DNA from: Candidatus Aenigmatarchaeota archaeon
GTDB taxonomy: Archaea > Aenigmatarchaeota > Aenigmatarchaeia > CG10238-14 > SpSt-28
Direction of reading: 5' to 3'
Assembly (NCBI GenBank): GCA_020832825.1
Contig: JAJHRL010000004.1
Coordinates: 1-37,604 of the forward strand
DNA length: 37,604 nt
Below are positions 24,391 through 31,363 of the stretch, piece by piece. How positions within the stretch are numbered: position 1 is the stretch's first letter; the number at the start of each line of letters is the position of its first letter. The notes under the pieces are model-generated. The model was not told where the DNA came from, made no database searches, and saw only the letters and a list, made by a program, of their open reading frames with translations. The position numbers were made by a program, and so were the translations under genes.

Positions 24391-24394
24391 AAAG

Positions 24395-24490
24395 ATGGCA
24401 GAAGAAGAATGGGAAGAAGAGGAAGAGGAAGGAGAAGAAGAATGGGAAGAAGAAGAATGGGAAGAGACTGAAGAGAGCGAAGAATTCTAG
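24395..24490 (+). CDS. 31-residue Glu/Trp microprotein
   Basis: This gene is missing from the ORF track because of its length. It reads MAEEEWEEEEEEGEEEWEEE, then EWEETEESEEF and TAG: almost all Glu with three Trp at roughly regular intervals, one Gly, one Thr and one Ser. GGTGA four nt before the ATG is a good archaeal ribosome-binding site, and TATTTAAATA lies at the right distance upstream. A C plus T-rich tract follows the stop. The track ORF at 24219-24536 reads this DNA as a Lys-rich shadow in another frame. I know no family. A polyanionic peptide could bind basic proteins or metals; that is speculation. Confidence 0.65.
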   Translation: MAEEEWEEEEEEGEEEWEEEEWEETEESEEF

Positions 24491-24520
24491 CTGTTCCCCC
24501 CTTTCTTTTATTTTTTATTC
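24491..24520 (+). terminator. T-rich terminator after the microprotein
   Basis: A run CCCCCC then TTTCTTTTATTTTTTATT begins a few bases after the microprotein stop, as expected for archaeal termination, and separates it from the next gene. Confidence 0.45.
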
Positions 24521-24596
24521 TATATTCACCTATTAGTTGTTAACAAATCTGATTCAAGCTTTTAAAGCATTTTTCTAAATTTAAATTGGTGAGAGA

Positions 24597-24884
24597 ATGC
24601 CAATCTTTGGCGGCCTAGTTGACTTAGGAATAGCATTCCTCTTAGCTGCAGTATTCGCAGAGTATCTGAAGTTCAGAAATGTTGCAAAGAAAGGCTTTAA
24701 TTGGTTAATCTTAGCAGGAGTATTTTTCCTCTTCGCCGGAACATTCCCAGTAGCAACAACCTTGGGTGGATACTTGGGAACATCAGTATGGAACGGACTA
24801 GCTCAACTCTTTGAAGTCTTAGGATGGCTCTTTGCCTTACTAGGAACTTTGTTCATAGTCTATGAAGCTTTCATAGAGAAATAG
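24597..24884 (+). CDS. Small three-helix membrane protein
   Basis: 95 residues with three hydrophobic segments (about 5-22, 36-60 and 68-90), short loops with few charges, and no signal peptide. A GGTGAG ribosome-binding site lies three nt before the ATG. Codon choice differs from its neighbours: more ATC, TTC, GGC and CTC, and less of the AT-rich default, as often seen in highly expressed genes. A strong T-tract follows. No family recognised. It lies on the same strand as the microprotein, with a terminator between, so they are probably separate transcripts. Confidence 0.75.
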   Translation: MPIFGGLVDLGIAFLLAAVFAEYLKFRNVAKKGFNWLILAGVFFLFAGTFPVATTLGGYLGTSVWNGLAQLFEVLGWLFALLGTLFIVYEAFIEK

Positions 24885-24916
24885 TTTTTACCCTCTTTTT
24901 TCTTTTTTATTTTTTG
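24885..24916 (+). terminator. T-rich terminator
   Basis: The run TTTTTACCCTCTTTTTTCTT followed by more T follows the stop of the small membrane protein directly. Confidence 0.5.
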
Positions 24917-24943
24917 AGAGGTAAGAGTAGGACAACGTTTTCG

Positions 24944-25567
24944 TCAATGTCCGAGGGTTTTTTGTAATTTAATTAGAGGTAGTGTGGAAATTAAGGAAAT
25001 GGATCCGCTAATTAAAAATACCATACGGAAATCTAATATATCCGCAATTATACCAGCAATTAACATGGCTAGGGCACCACTATACCCCATAGCCATGTAA
25101 ACATAGCCAAGTTCTTCACCTCTCCTCTTTTTTGAAGTTATATCTGTCATCATAGCTTGCTAAGAAGGGGAAGCAAGGGAAGAACCTATTCCTAATAAAA
25201 GAAAGTTGTAGAGAACAAACATGATAGACATTCGTTACAAAAATATAACCAAAAATACCGGCTGAATTTACGAGGTTTGCAATAATAGAAAATTTTATTC
25301 TACCATACTTATCTGCTAATTTCCCCATAAAAGGTTGTATTGTTGAAAATACTATACCATAGATAGCATAGGCAATTCCGACAGAAAGCATATTTTCTCC
25401 AATATTTTTTACGAATATTGCATATATGGGTGCTATCATTTCAACGGTAAATGTAAAAAACACACTCCATAAAATCAGTAAAACTAGTGGCTTACGGTTG
25501 CTTATTATTTGGAATTGTAGCGGAAGATTAAAAATACAAAAAGGTAGACCGACTAATGAATTGATTT
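24944..25567 (-). pseudogene. Decayed MFS transporter, N-terminal half only
   Basis: Two track ORFs (25116-25592 and 24944-25153) are pieces of one MFS protein. The first part carries TM1-TM3 with motif A-like GKLADKYGRIKF. Near 25220-25237 a one-base shift moves homology to another frame (MFVLYNFLLLGIGSSLASPS). An in-frame TAG at 25160-25162 then stands where MFS proteins usually have Trp (SPS*QAMMTDITSKKRRGE), and TM5-TM6 follow to a stop at 24944. No start codon precedes TM1, and the reading frame runs straight into tRNA-Leu. Helices 7-12 are absent. Two independent lesions, a missing start and a missing half argue for a degraded, perhaps transferred, gene. Confidence 0.82.
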
Positions 25568-25696
25568 TGCAGGGGGTGGGATTTGAACCCACGAAGGGAC
25601 TAACCCAGCAGGTTTCTTCTTACCACCTAAGCCTCGGCTAATTCTGAGCTTCAGCTTTTTTATCTGCCGCCATCGACCAGGCTAGGCGACCCCTGC
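25568..25696 (-). tRNA. tRNA-Leu(TAG) with two introns
   Basis: This is a class II tRNA: acceptor GCAGGGG/CCCCTGC, discriminator A, D arm GCC...GGC, long variable arm TGGG-TTAGT-CCC and T arm GTGGG-TTCAAAT-CCCAC. The anticodon arm only folds if two segments are removed: 25633-25663 (31 nt, between positions 30 and 31) and 25614-25625 (12 nt, at 37/38). The product is GCAGG-CTTAGGA-CCTGC with anticodon TAG. Intron 1 has a textbook bulge-helix-bulge: CGGC pairs with GCCG, with three-nt bulges AGA and AGG. Intron 2 pairs CTT of the loop with AAG, a relaxed form. A 129-nt precursor becomes an 86-nt tRNA. Confidence 0.82.
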
Positions 25697-25770
25697 ACTA
25701 ATAAGAAATTGTACGGGAAAAATTTAAACTCCATCGACTTTTTGTTCCATAGCTTCTTTTAGACAAAATA

Positions 25771-25856
25771 TGCTCCCGGCGGGATTTGAACCCGCGTCTG
25801 AGCCTTTCTCTATCTTCGAGAGGGCTCTATCCTTGACCTGGCTAGACGACGGGAGC
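25771..25856 (-). tRNA. tRNA-Glu(CTC) with 11-nt intron
   Basis: The acceptor pair is GCTCCCG/CGGGAGC with discriminator A. The anticodon stem is GAGCC/GGCTC and the mature loop C-T-CTC-G-A. The intron (25806-25816) is AAGATAGAGAA at position 37/38. Loop residues CTCT pair with intron AGAG, leaving three-nt bulges CGA and AAA, which is a strict bulge-helix-bulge. The T arm is GCGGG-TTCAAAT-CCCGC. Confidence 0.88.
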
Positions 25857-25881
25857 ACTAATGAGAATTATCGCTAGTAAA

Positions 25882-26157
25882 TTAAAAGATAATGCGAAAA
25901 TCGGGAAAATCTATTTCCATGTCTACTTTCTCAACTTTAAAATCTTCAATTTCTGCTAAAGGATGATTACTCCTCATTATTTCTATCATTTTCTCTACAT
26001 CGTCTTTTTCCCCGCATAGAATAGCTTCAACTTTATTTCCTGGTAGATTTCTAACATATCCTCTTAATCCCAACATTTTGGCATATCTCTCCACAAACCT
26101 TCTGTATCCAATTCCTTGGACTTTTCCAGAAACCAAAACTCTAACTTTTTCTTCCAT
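25882..26157 (-). CDS. acyP: Acylphosphatase
   Basis: 91 residues, the usual size. It hydrolyses the carboxyl-phosphate bond of acyl phosphates. The catalytic Arg is in SGKVQGIGYRRFVERYA and the catalytic Asn in GYVRNLPGNKVEAILCGE, the two signature motifs of the family. It is a soluble ferredoxin-like fold. It is divergent from taw1 and lies downstream of no obvious partner. Confidence 0.94.
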   Translation of the reverse strand: MEEKVRVLVSGKVQGIGYRRFVERYAKMLGLRGYVRNLPGNKVEAILCGEKDDVEKMIEIMRSNHPLAEIEDFKVEKVDMEIDFPDFRIIF

Positions 26158-26205
26158 ATACTTTTAGAATCATCAAGCCTATAAATTTCTTAGGTAAAAG
26201 ATGGA

Positions 26206-27249
26206 ATGAAAGAAGAGAAAGAAGCAGAAGTGAGGGAAGGGAAAATAAGGATAGATGAAGAGTTGACTAAAAAACTGAGACATGCCCACTATGGAGTTTT
26301 TGGACATTCAACAGTTGATGTATGTCATTACACTAAAAAGGCATTGAAGAAAGAAAAAGTTTGCTATAAAAGGAAGTTTTTCGGGATAGAAACGCATAGA
26401 TGCATGGAATTTTCTCCAGCAGGTCTATTCTGTCATAATAGATGCATTTATTGCTGGAGGCCAACAGATTTTTACAAAACATTAAAATTAGATGAAGATA
26501 AGGTTGATGATCCAGAAGAAATAGTTGAGAATCTTTTAAAAGAAAGAAATAAATTGCTTACAGGTTTTGGAGGAAATGAAAAGGTTGATAAAAAACTCTA
26601 TAAAGAAGCTTTAGTTCCAACTCATTTTGCTATTTCATTAAGTGGAGAACCAACTTTGTATCCAAAACTACCAGAATTAATAAAATATTTAAAGTCCTTA
26701 CCTCACACAAAATCAATTTTTTTGGTGACAAATGGTCAAGAACCAGAAATGTTAGAAAGATTGGAGAGAGAAAATGCCTTACCCACGCAAATTTACTTGT
26801 CGATGAATGCAGGAAAGTTAGGAACTTTTAAAAAAGTAAATTGCCCTTTAATGACCGATGCATGGGAGAGATTCAATAGAAGTTTAGAGTTTTTATCAAA
26901 AACAAAAACCAGAACACTAATAAGAATAACGTTGATAAGAGGTTTTAATGATTCTAAAGAAGAAATTAAGTATTTTGCAGAATTGATAAAAAAAGGAAAC
27001 CCGCATTTTGTCGAAGTAAAATCCTATATGCATGTTGGTTACTCTAAAAGCAGGTTAACTGAAAAGGAAATGCTGACAATGGAGGAAATAAGAGAATGGA
27101 CAAAGGAACTTCAGAAATTCTTGCCAAATTTCGAGTTTATGGATGAAGATGAAGATGCGAGAATTGTTGTTTTACAAAACAGAGAAAGGTATGTTGACAG
27201 ATGGATTGTAAAGCCAGAAGAGAGCACACTATTCGAGTTTGGATTGTAG
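26206..27249 (+). CDS. taw1: tRNA 4-demethylwyosine synthase (radical SAM)
   Basis: 347 residues. TYW1/Taw1 condenses N1-methylguanosine-37 of tRNA-Phe with pyruvate carbons to make 4-demethylwyosine. The radical-SAM cluster motif is FCHNRCIYCWRPTDF (CxxxCxxC), with upstream Cys residues (VCHYTKKAL, VCYKRKFFGIETHRCMEFSP) typical of the second cluster. SLSGEPTLYPKLPEL and YLSMNAG are family-typical. There is no flavodoxin domain, as in archaea. The ATG at 26201 stops at once, so 26206 is the start. It converges on the gene of its substrate, tRNA-Phe, 12 nt beyond its stop. Confidence 0.94.
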   Translation: MKEEKEAEVREGKIRIDEELTKKLRHAHYGVFGHSTVDVCHYTKKALKKEKVCYKRKFFGIETHRCMEFSPAGLFCHNRCIYCWRPTDFYKTLKLDEDKVDDPEEIVENLLKERNKLLTGFGGNEKVDKKLYKEALVPTHFAISLSGEPTLYPKLPELIKYLKSLPHTKSIFLVTNGQEPEMLERLERENALPTQIYLSMNAGKLGTFKKVNCPLMTDAWERFNRSLEFLSKTKTRTLIRITLIRGFNDSKEEIKYFAELIKKGNPHFVEVKSYMHVGYSKSRLTEKEMLTMEEIREWTKELQKFLPNFEFMDEDEDARIVVLQNRERYVDRWIVKPEESTLFEFGL

Positions 27250-27261
27250 AAAACTACAAAG

Positions 27262-27335
27262 TGGGACGGGTGGGATTTGAACCCACGACGCACCGGTCTT
27301 CAGCCGGTCGCTCTCCCGGGCTGAGCTACCGTCCC
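27262..27335 (-). tRNA. tRNA-Phe(GAA)
   Basis: The acceptor pair is GGGACGG/CCGTCCC with discriminator A. The D arm is GCTC...GAGC, the anticodon stem ACCGG/CCGGT and the loop CTGAAGA, with anticodon GAA and G37, the residue modified by Taw1. The T arm is GTGGG-TTCAAAT-CCCAC. There is no intron. Confidence 0.94.
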
Positions 27336-27393
27336 TCTAATTAACATTTTCTGTTTTCTTTAAAATTTTTAAACTTGAGCATCAAAAAAATGC

Positions 27394-28569
27394 ATGCAAA
27401 ATTTGAAGATTAACTCTTTTAACTACACTCCACCTAGAATTGAGATAGTAGAGAGAAAGGGAATAGGACATCCCGATACTATATGTGATTCAATTGCAGA
27501 GAGATTTGCGTTGAACTTAACAAAATATTACCTGAAGAAGTTTAATCGCGTCCTTCATTTTAATGTTGACAAAGCTTTGTTAGCTGCTGGAGAGGCAAAA
27601 ACTAAGTTTGGAGGAGGAAAAATATTGAAGCCTATGAAGATATTTTTTGGGGATAGAGCAACATATTGTGTTGAGAATGAAGTAATTCCAGTTGATGAAA
27701 TATTGATTGACTCAGTTTACAGCTGGTTAAAGGAAAACTTGAGATTTGTGAACGAGGAAAATCTGGAAGTAATAAATGAAATAAAACACGGCTCAGAAGA
27801 ATTAGCTTCAATTTTTAGAAAAGAAGAAGAATATTTGCCAGCTAATGATACTAGTGCTCTCGTTGGTTATGCTCCTCCTACACTTTTAGAGAAATGTGTT
27901 TTAGAGTTGGAACAGTATTTAAACTCTAAGGAATTTAAGAAAAGGTTTCCCGAAAGCGGAGAAGACATAAAGGTCATGGGTTTAAGAGAGGATAATAACT
28001 TCAGCTTTACGATTGCCATGGCTTTTGTTGATAGATTTGTAAAGGATGAGAAAGACTATTTTAGGAAAAAAGATGAAATTTTAGAGGAAGTGAGAAGATT
28101 CTTGAGTATGAAATTTGGAATTAATGCAGAATTGTATTTGAATACATTAGATGAAAAGAATAAAGGCGAGGAAGGATGTTATTTAACTGTTACAGGTACT
28201 TCAGCCGAGTCTGCTGACTCCGGTGAAGTTGGGCGAGGCAATAGGGTAAACGGAGTGATTGCGTTGAATAGACCAGCTGGCTCTGAAGCTGCCCCTGGAA
28301 AAAATATGGTTAGTCATGTTGGAAAAATCTACAACATTTTAGCTTTTGATCTAGCGAATAAAATTTATGAGAGAATAGGAAAGCACAATTATGTTTGGCT
28401 CCTTAGCCAGATTGGACGTCCTATTGACAAACCTTTAATAATTTCTATTGAGGTTGATAAGCTAGAAAAGGGAGAAGAGAAAATAATTGAAGAAATTGTT
28501 GAAAAAAGGTTTGAGACTTTGAAAGATTTTATAAATGATCTGATAGAAGGAAAGTTTAAAGTTTGCTGA
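27394..28569 (+). CDS. mat: S-adenosylmethionine synthetase, archaeal type
   Basis: 391 residues, close to the roughly 400 of archaeal methionine adenosyltransferases and unlike bacterial MetK in sequence. It makes SAM from methionine and ATP; SAM is used by Taw1, Pcm and other enzymes. Motifs include ERKGIGHPDTICDSIAER, the Gly-rich KTKFGGGK, TGTSAESADSGEVGRGNRVN and NRPAGSEAAPGKNMVSHVGK. The ATG at 27390 stops quickly, so 27394 is used; a TATA-like TTTTTAAAC about 25 bp upstream suggests a leaderless mRNA. The 3' end overlaps the convergent glycosyltransferase by 14 nt. Confidence 0.95.
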   Translation: MQNLKINSFNYTPPRIEIVERKGIGHPDTICDSIAERFALNLTKYYLKKFNRVLHFNVDKALLAAGEAKTKFGGGKILKPMKIFFGDRATYCVENEVIPVDEILIDSVYSWLKENLRFVNEENLEVINEIKHGSEELASIFRKEEEYLPANDTSALVGYAPPTLLEKCVLELEQYLNSKEFKKRFPESGEDIKVMGLREDNNFSFTIAMAFVDRFVKDEKDYFRKKDEILEEVRRFLSMKFGINAELYLNTLDEKNKGEEGCYLTVTGTSAESADSGEVGRGNRVNGVIALNRPAGSEAAPGKNMVSHVGKIYNILAFDLANKIYERIGKHNYVWLLSQIGRPIDKPLIISIEVDKLEKGEEKIIEEIVEKRFETLKDFINDLIEGKFKVC

Positions 28570-29227
28570 GTCTATATTTTATCCCTTCTATTAGAATGAA
28601 AATTAATACACCGAGAACCACTTTTATCCCTCTAGGTATTTTGCTTATCCTATGATAAAAAACTTTTACCGGAATTTGCTTAATTCTTAAATTGTTTTTT
28701 ATAACATCCGCCAGTATAGAATTTTCGATTATATAGCCACCATGAATATTTTTAACTTTTTTTATTGCTTTCTCTCCAAATGCCATAAACCCACAGTTAG
28801 TATCTCTTAAATTTACTCCAAACAAAAAGTTGAAAGCCTTTCTCCATAGAAAATTTCCAATTTTATGTCTAAAAGGAACTTCTTTCCAATTTCTAAAACC
28901 TATCACAAAGTCTGCTTCCCCACTTTTTATTGGCTTTAACAGATTTTTTGCCTCCTCCGGCAAATACTGCAAATCAGCATCTATGATCACGATATTTTTA
29001 AGATTCTTTTTCCTAGCATATCTGAATGCTGTTCTTAACGCTTCTCCTTTACCTTTGTTTACTTTATGCCTTAAAACTACAGCTCCAGCCTTCATTGCTA
29101 GTTCATAAGTTCTATCCTTGCTTCCATCATCCACAACAATTACTTTAAATCCCAATTTCCTTAACCTCGAGACAACTTCATAGATGTTTTTCTCTTCATT
29201 GTATGCGGGAACTATTGCATAGTCCAT
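28556..29227 (-). CDS. GT2 family glycosyltransferase (DPM1-like)
   Basis: 223 residues. The N-terminal nucleotide-sugar site is IVPAYNEEKNIYEVV, followed by VVVDDGSKDRTYELA (split), the metal-binding IIDADLQYLPEEA, DTNCGFMAFGEKA and, at the C-terminus, one hydrophobic segment (GIKVVLGVLIFILIEGIKY). This matches dolichyl-phosphate-sugar synthase-like GT2 enzymes acting at the inner membrane face. It could supply lipid-linked sugars for N-glycosylation of the sequon-rich surface proteins, but that link is inference. The divergent gene is NMD3. Confidence 0.9.
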   Translation of the reverse strand: MDYAIVPAYNEEKNIYEVVSRLRKLGFKVIVVDDGSKDRTYELAMKAGAVVLRHKVNKGKGEALRTAFRYARKKNLKNIVIIDADLQYLPEEAKNLLKPIKSGEADFVIGFRNWKEVPFRHKIGNFLWRKAFNFLFGVNLRDTNCGFMAFGEKAIKKVKNIHGGYIIENSILADVIKNNLRIKQIPVKVFYHRISKIPRGIKVVLGVLIFILIEGIKYRLSKL

Positions 29228-29248
29228 TAATTAATTTTTCTAGATAGT

Positions 29249-29809
29249 ATGAATAAAATGATATGTCCACGTTGTGGAATGAATGTTGATAAGTTGTATG
29301 AAAACTTATGTCTTTCCTGCTATTTAGAGAGGCTTGAAGTGCAAGAAATTTTCGTGAGAAAATGTAAAATCTGCGGAAAATACTTTGTATCTAAAAAAAG
29401 TTTTGAGAGCATAAACGAAGCACTTGAATTTTACAAGAAAAAGTTTCTCTCAAAAAAATGGGGGGAGTTAATTGCGGTCTTGCCTCCTGAAAAGATTAAA
29501 ATAATAGAAAAAGAGTTTGTTTGTAAAAAATGCGAGAAAAAAGTAACTAAAAAAGTAGAGGCTATAGTTCAATTAAGAGGGGAAGATGTGGAAGAAATAG
29601 TAAAAGAATTTGAAGTGCTTGGAACAAATGTTAAAGAAGGAATTGACTTGAACTTCTCTTCCAAAAAGGATGCTTATGAGTTTGTTAATAAATTGAGAAA
29701 GAAATATAAATTATTGATAAAAATTTCAAAAAAGCTTGTTGGAATGAAAGGAGGTAAAAGGGTATACAAAGATACGATAGTGGTGAGAATCGATGGTAAA
29801 AGAAAGTGA
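29249..29809 (+). CDS. nmd3: NMD3-like zinc protein
   Basis: 186 residues. The N-terminal zinc region has CPRCGMN...CLSCYLERL and CKICGKYFVS, then CKKCEKKVTKK, in the pattern of NMD3, the large-subunit export/assembly adaptor whose archaeal forms are short. A beta-rich remainder (IDLNFSSKKDAYEFVNKLRK, LVGMKGGKRVYKDTIVVRI) follows the family. Either ATG 29249 or 29258 may be used; both lie within leaderless range of TTAATTAATTT. It overlaps aIF1A by 17 nt and starts an informational operon. Confidence 0.88.
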   Translation: MNKMICPRCGMNVDKLYENLCLSCYLERLEVQEIFVRKCKICGKYFVSKKSFESINEALEFYKKKFLSKKWGELIAVLPPEKIKIIEKEFVCKKCEKKVTKKVEAIVQLRGEDVEEIVKEFEVLGTNVKEGIDLNFSSKKDAYEFVNKLRKKYKLLIKISKKLVGMKGGKRVYKDTIVVRIDGKRK

Positions 29810-30113
29810 ACTTAGCGAAGAAGAGTTAGAAATAGCTAGGATTAGGTTGCCGAGAGAAGGAGAAGTATTAGGTGTTGTTGAGGCTATGGTTGGTGGAGAT
29901 AGAATGAGGGTTCTTTGTGAGGACGGGAAGGAAAGAATATGTAGAATTCCTGGAAAATTGAGAAAAAAGGTTTGGATTAAGGAAGGAGATCTAATCTTGG
30001 TGATGCCTTGGAAAGTTCAGAGTGATAAGAGGGGAGATGTAATTTTTAGATATACACCAACTCAAGCTTCTTGGCTAAAGAAAAAAGGATACATAAAGAA
30101 CTTGCAGGTATAA
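29793..30113 (+). CDS. eif1A: Translation initiation factor aIF1A
   Basis: 106 residues, one S1-like OB domain. Hallmarks are LPREGEVLGVVEAMVGGDRM, RVLCEDGKERICRIPGKLRKKVWIKEGD (in pieces) and VMPWKVQSDKRGDVIFRYT. It binds the small subunit A site during start-codon selection. It overlaps nmd3 upstream and ends three nt before the rio1 ATG, forming the common archaeal aIF1A-Rio1-KH gene order. Confidence 0.95.
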   Translation: MVKESELSEEELEIARIRLPREGEVLGVVEAMVGGDRMRVLCEDGKERICRIPGKLRKKVWIKEGDLILVMPWKVQSDKRGDVIFRYTPTQASWLKKKGYIKNLQV

Positions 30114-30115
30114 AA

Positions 30116-30829
30116 ATGGAAGATTTTCTTTCGGAAGGAAAAATAGAAGGAAAAGTTTATGACAAAAGGACACTAATGGCAATTTTCAAGCTTATGAAAA
30201 GAGGAATAATAAAAACTCTTGAATCTACAGTGAAGGAAGGAAAAGAAAGCGTGGTTGTAGCAGCCAAGAACAAAGATGGAGAATGGCTTGCACTAAAAAT
30301 CTATAGAGTGGAGCATTGTGATTTCAAGAGTATGTGGAAGTATTTAATTTCTGATTATAGGTTTGAAAGAGTAAGAAATGATAGGTGGCACGTTGTTACA
30401 AATTGGGCAAGGAGAGAATTTAAGAACATGCAGATAGCTTTAGAGGCTGGCGTTTCTGCACCAAGACCAATAGCTGTTTATGAAAACATTTTAGCAATGA
30501 GCTTTATAGGGGAAAATGGAGTGCCCGCGCCAACTCTTGCTCAGCTTGAGAAAGAAGAGCTGGATTGGAAAGGAATTTATGAACAGATTAAAGAGGAAAT
30601 ATTTAAATTGACAAAAGCTGGAATAATTCATTCGGATTTAAGCGCTTTCAACATACTTTATTATGATAAAGCTTACATCATAGACTTTAGTCAAGGAGTA
30701 ACAAATAGACATCCTTTAGCTGTTAGCTTCTTAGAGAGAGATGTGAAAAATATAAATGAATTCTTTAAGAAAAAGAATGTAGAAGTTGATGAAAATCTCT
30801 TTGAGAAGCTGAGAGGGCTGATAGAATGA
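30116..30829 (+). CDS. rio1: RIO1-type serine kinase/ATPase
   Basis: 237 residues from the ATG at 30116; the track's TTG start at 30071 lies inside aIF1A and adds residues outside the family. The flexible P-loop is LESTVKEGKESVVVAA, the invariant Lys lies in WLALKIYRVE, the catalytic loop is IHSDLSAFNILYYD and the metal motif YIIDFSQGV. Rio1 acts in small-subunit maturation. It overlaps the KH protein by ATGA. Confidence 0.94.
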   Translation: MEDFLSEGKIEGKVYDKRTLMAIFKLMKRGIIKTLESTVKEGKESVVVAAKNKDGEWLALKIYRVEHCDFKSMWKYLISDYRFERVRNDRWHVVTNWARREFKNMQIALEAGVSAPRPIAVYENILAMSFIGENGVPAPTLAQLEKEELDWKGIYEQIKEEIFKLTKAGIIHSDLSAFNILYYDKAYIIDFSQGVTNRHPLAVSFLERDVKNINEFFKKKNVEVDENLFEKLRGLIE

Positions 30830-31326
30830 GAGAGACTGTTGTTTTAACAGAGGAAAGAGCAAAAATGCTTAGAAGAAAAAAAGAATGGATAGAAAGAATA
30901 GAGAAACTTAGCAATTGTAAAATTTCTATTGAAGATCAAGAGGCCGTAATTGAGGGAGAAGATCCTTTAATCATTCTAAGGGTCAAAGAAGTTTTTAGAG
31001 CTTTAAATAGAGGTTTTGACTTAGATTCAGCTCTTTATTTGCTTGATGAAAACTATTTCTTGGAAATAATTGATGTTAAGGAGTATGGAAAAACAAGAGA
31101 GAGACAACTCCAACTTAAAGGAAGGGTTATTGGAAGAAAGGGAAGCATTAAAAAAATGATTGAAGAAAAAACGAATACGAAAATTTGCATTCATGGCAAA
31201 ACAATTTCTATAATTGGTAGATGGGAGAATTTGCAAGTTGCAAAAAGAGCGATAGAGATGCTTCTTGAAGGTAAAATGCATTCCAGCGTTCAAAGGTTTT
31301 TGGAGAAGAATATTGTTGGTTATTAG
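30826..31326 (+). CDS. Pno1/Dim2-like KH-domain RNA-binding protein
   Basis: 166 residues with two KH modules: a degenerate first one (CKISIEDQEAVIEGEDPLII) and a second with the loop RVIGRKGSIKKMIEEKT and TKICIHGKTISIIGRW. This is the archaeal Pno1/Dim2 type, a partner of small-subunit rRNA maturation. Gene order with aIF1A and Rio1 supports that role. The start overlaps the rio1 stop (ATGA). Confidence 0.92.
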   Translation: MRETVVLTEERAKMLRRKKEWIERIEKLSNCKISIEDQEAVIEGEDPLIILRVKEVFRALNRGFDLDSALYLLDENYFLEIIDVKEYGKTRERQLQLKGRVIGRKGSIKKMIEEKTNTKICIHGKTISIIGRWENLQVAKRAIEMLLEGKMHSSVQRFLEKNIVGY

Positions 31327-31363
31327 TTAATGATTTATAGTAGTAGAACAAGAATATTGTGTT

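Noticed and set aside
24219-24536. Track ORF of 105 residues crossing the SRP RNA
   Set aside because: It reads the structured SRP RNA and then the Glu-codon tract in the wrong frame, giving a Lys/Arg-rich shadow.
25160-25162. In-frame TAG in the MFS sequence as a pyrrolysine codon
   Set aside because: The position normally holds Trp (TGG to TAG is one change), a frameshift lies nearby, the start codon is missing, and no other sign of pyrrolysine use is present.
25426-25641. Plus-strand ORF over the MFS pseudogene and tRNA-Leu
   Set aside because: It is antisense to both, and its C-terminus is only the complement of the tRNA.
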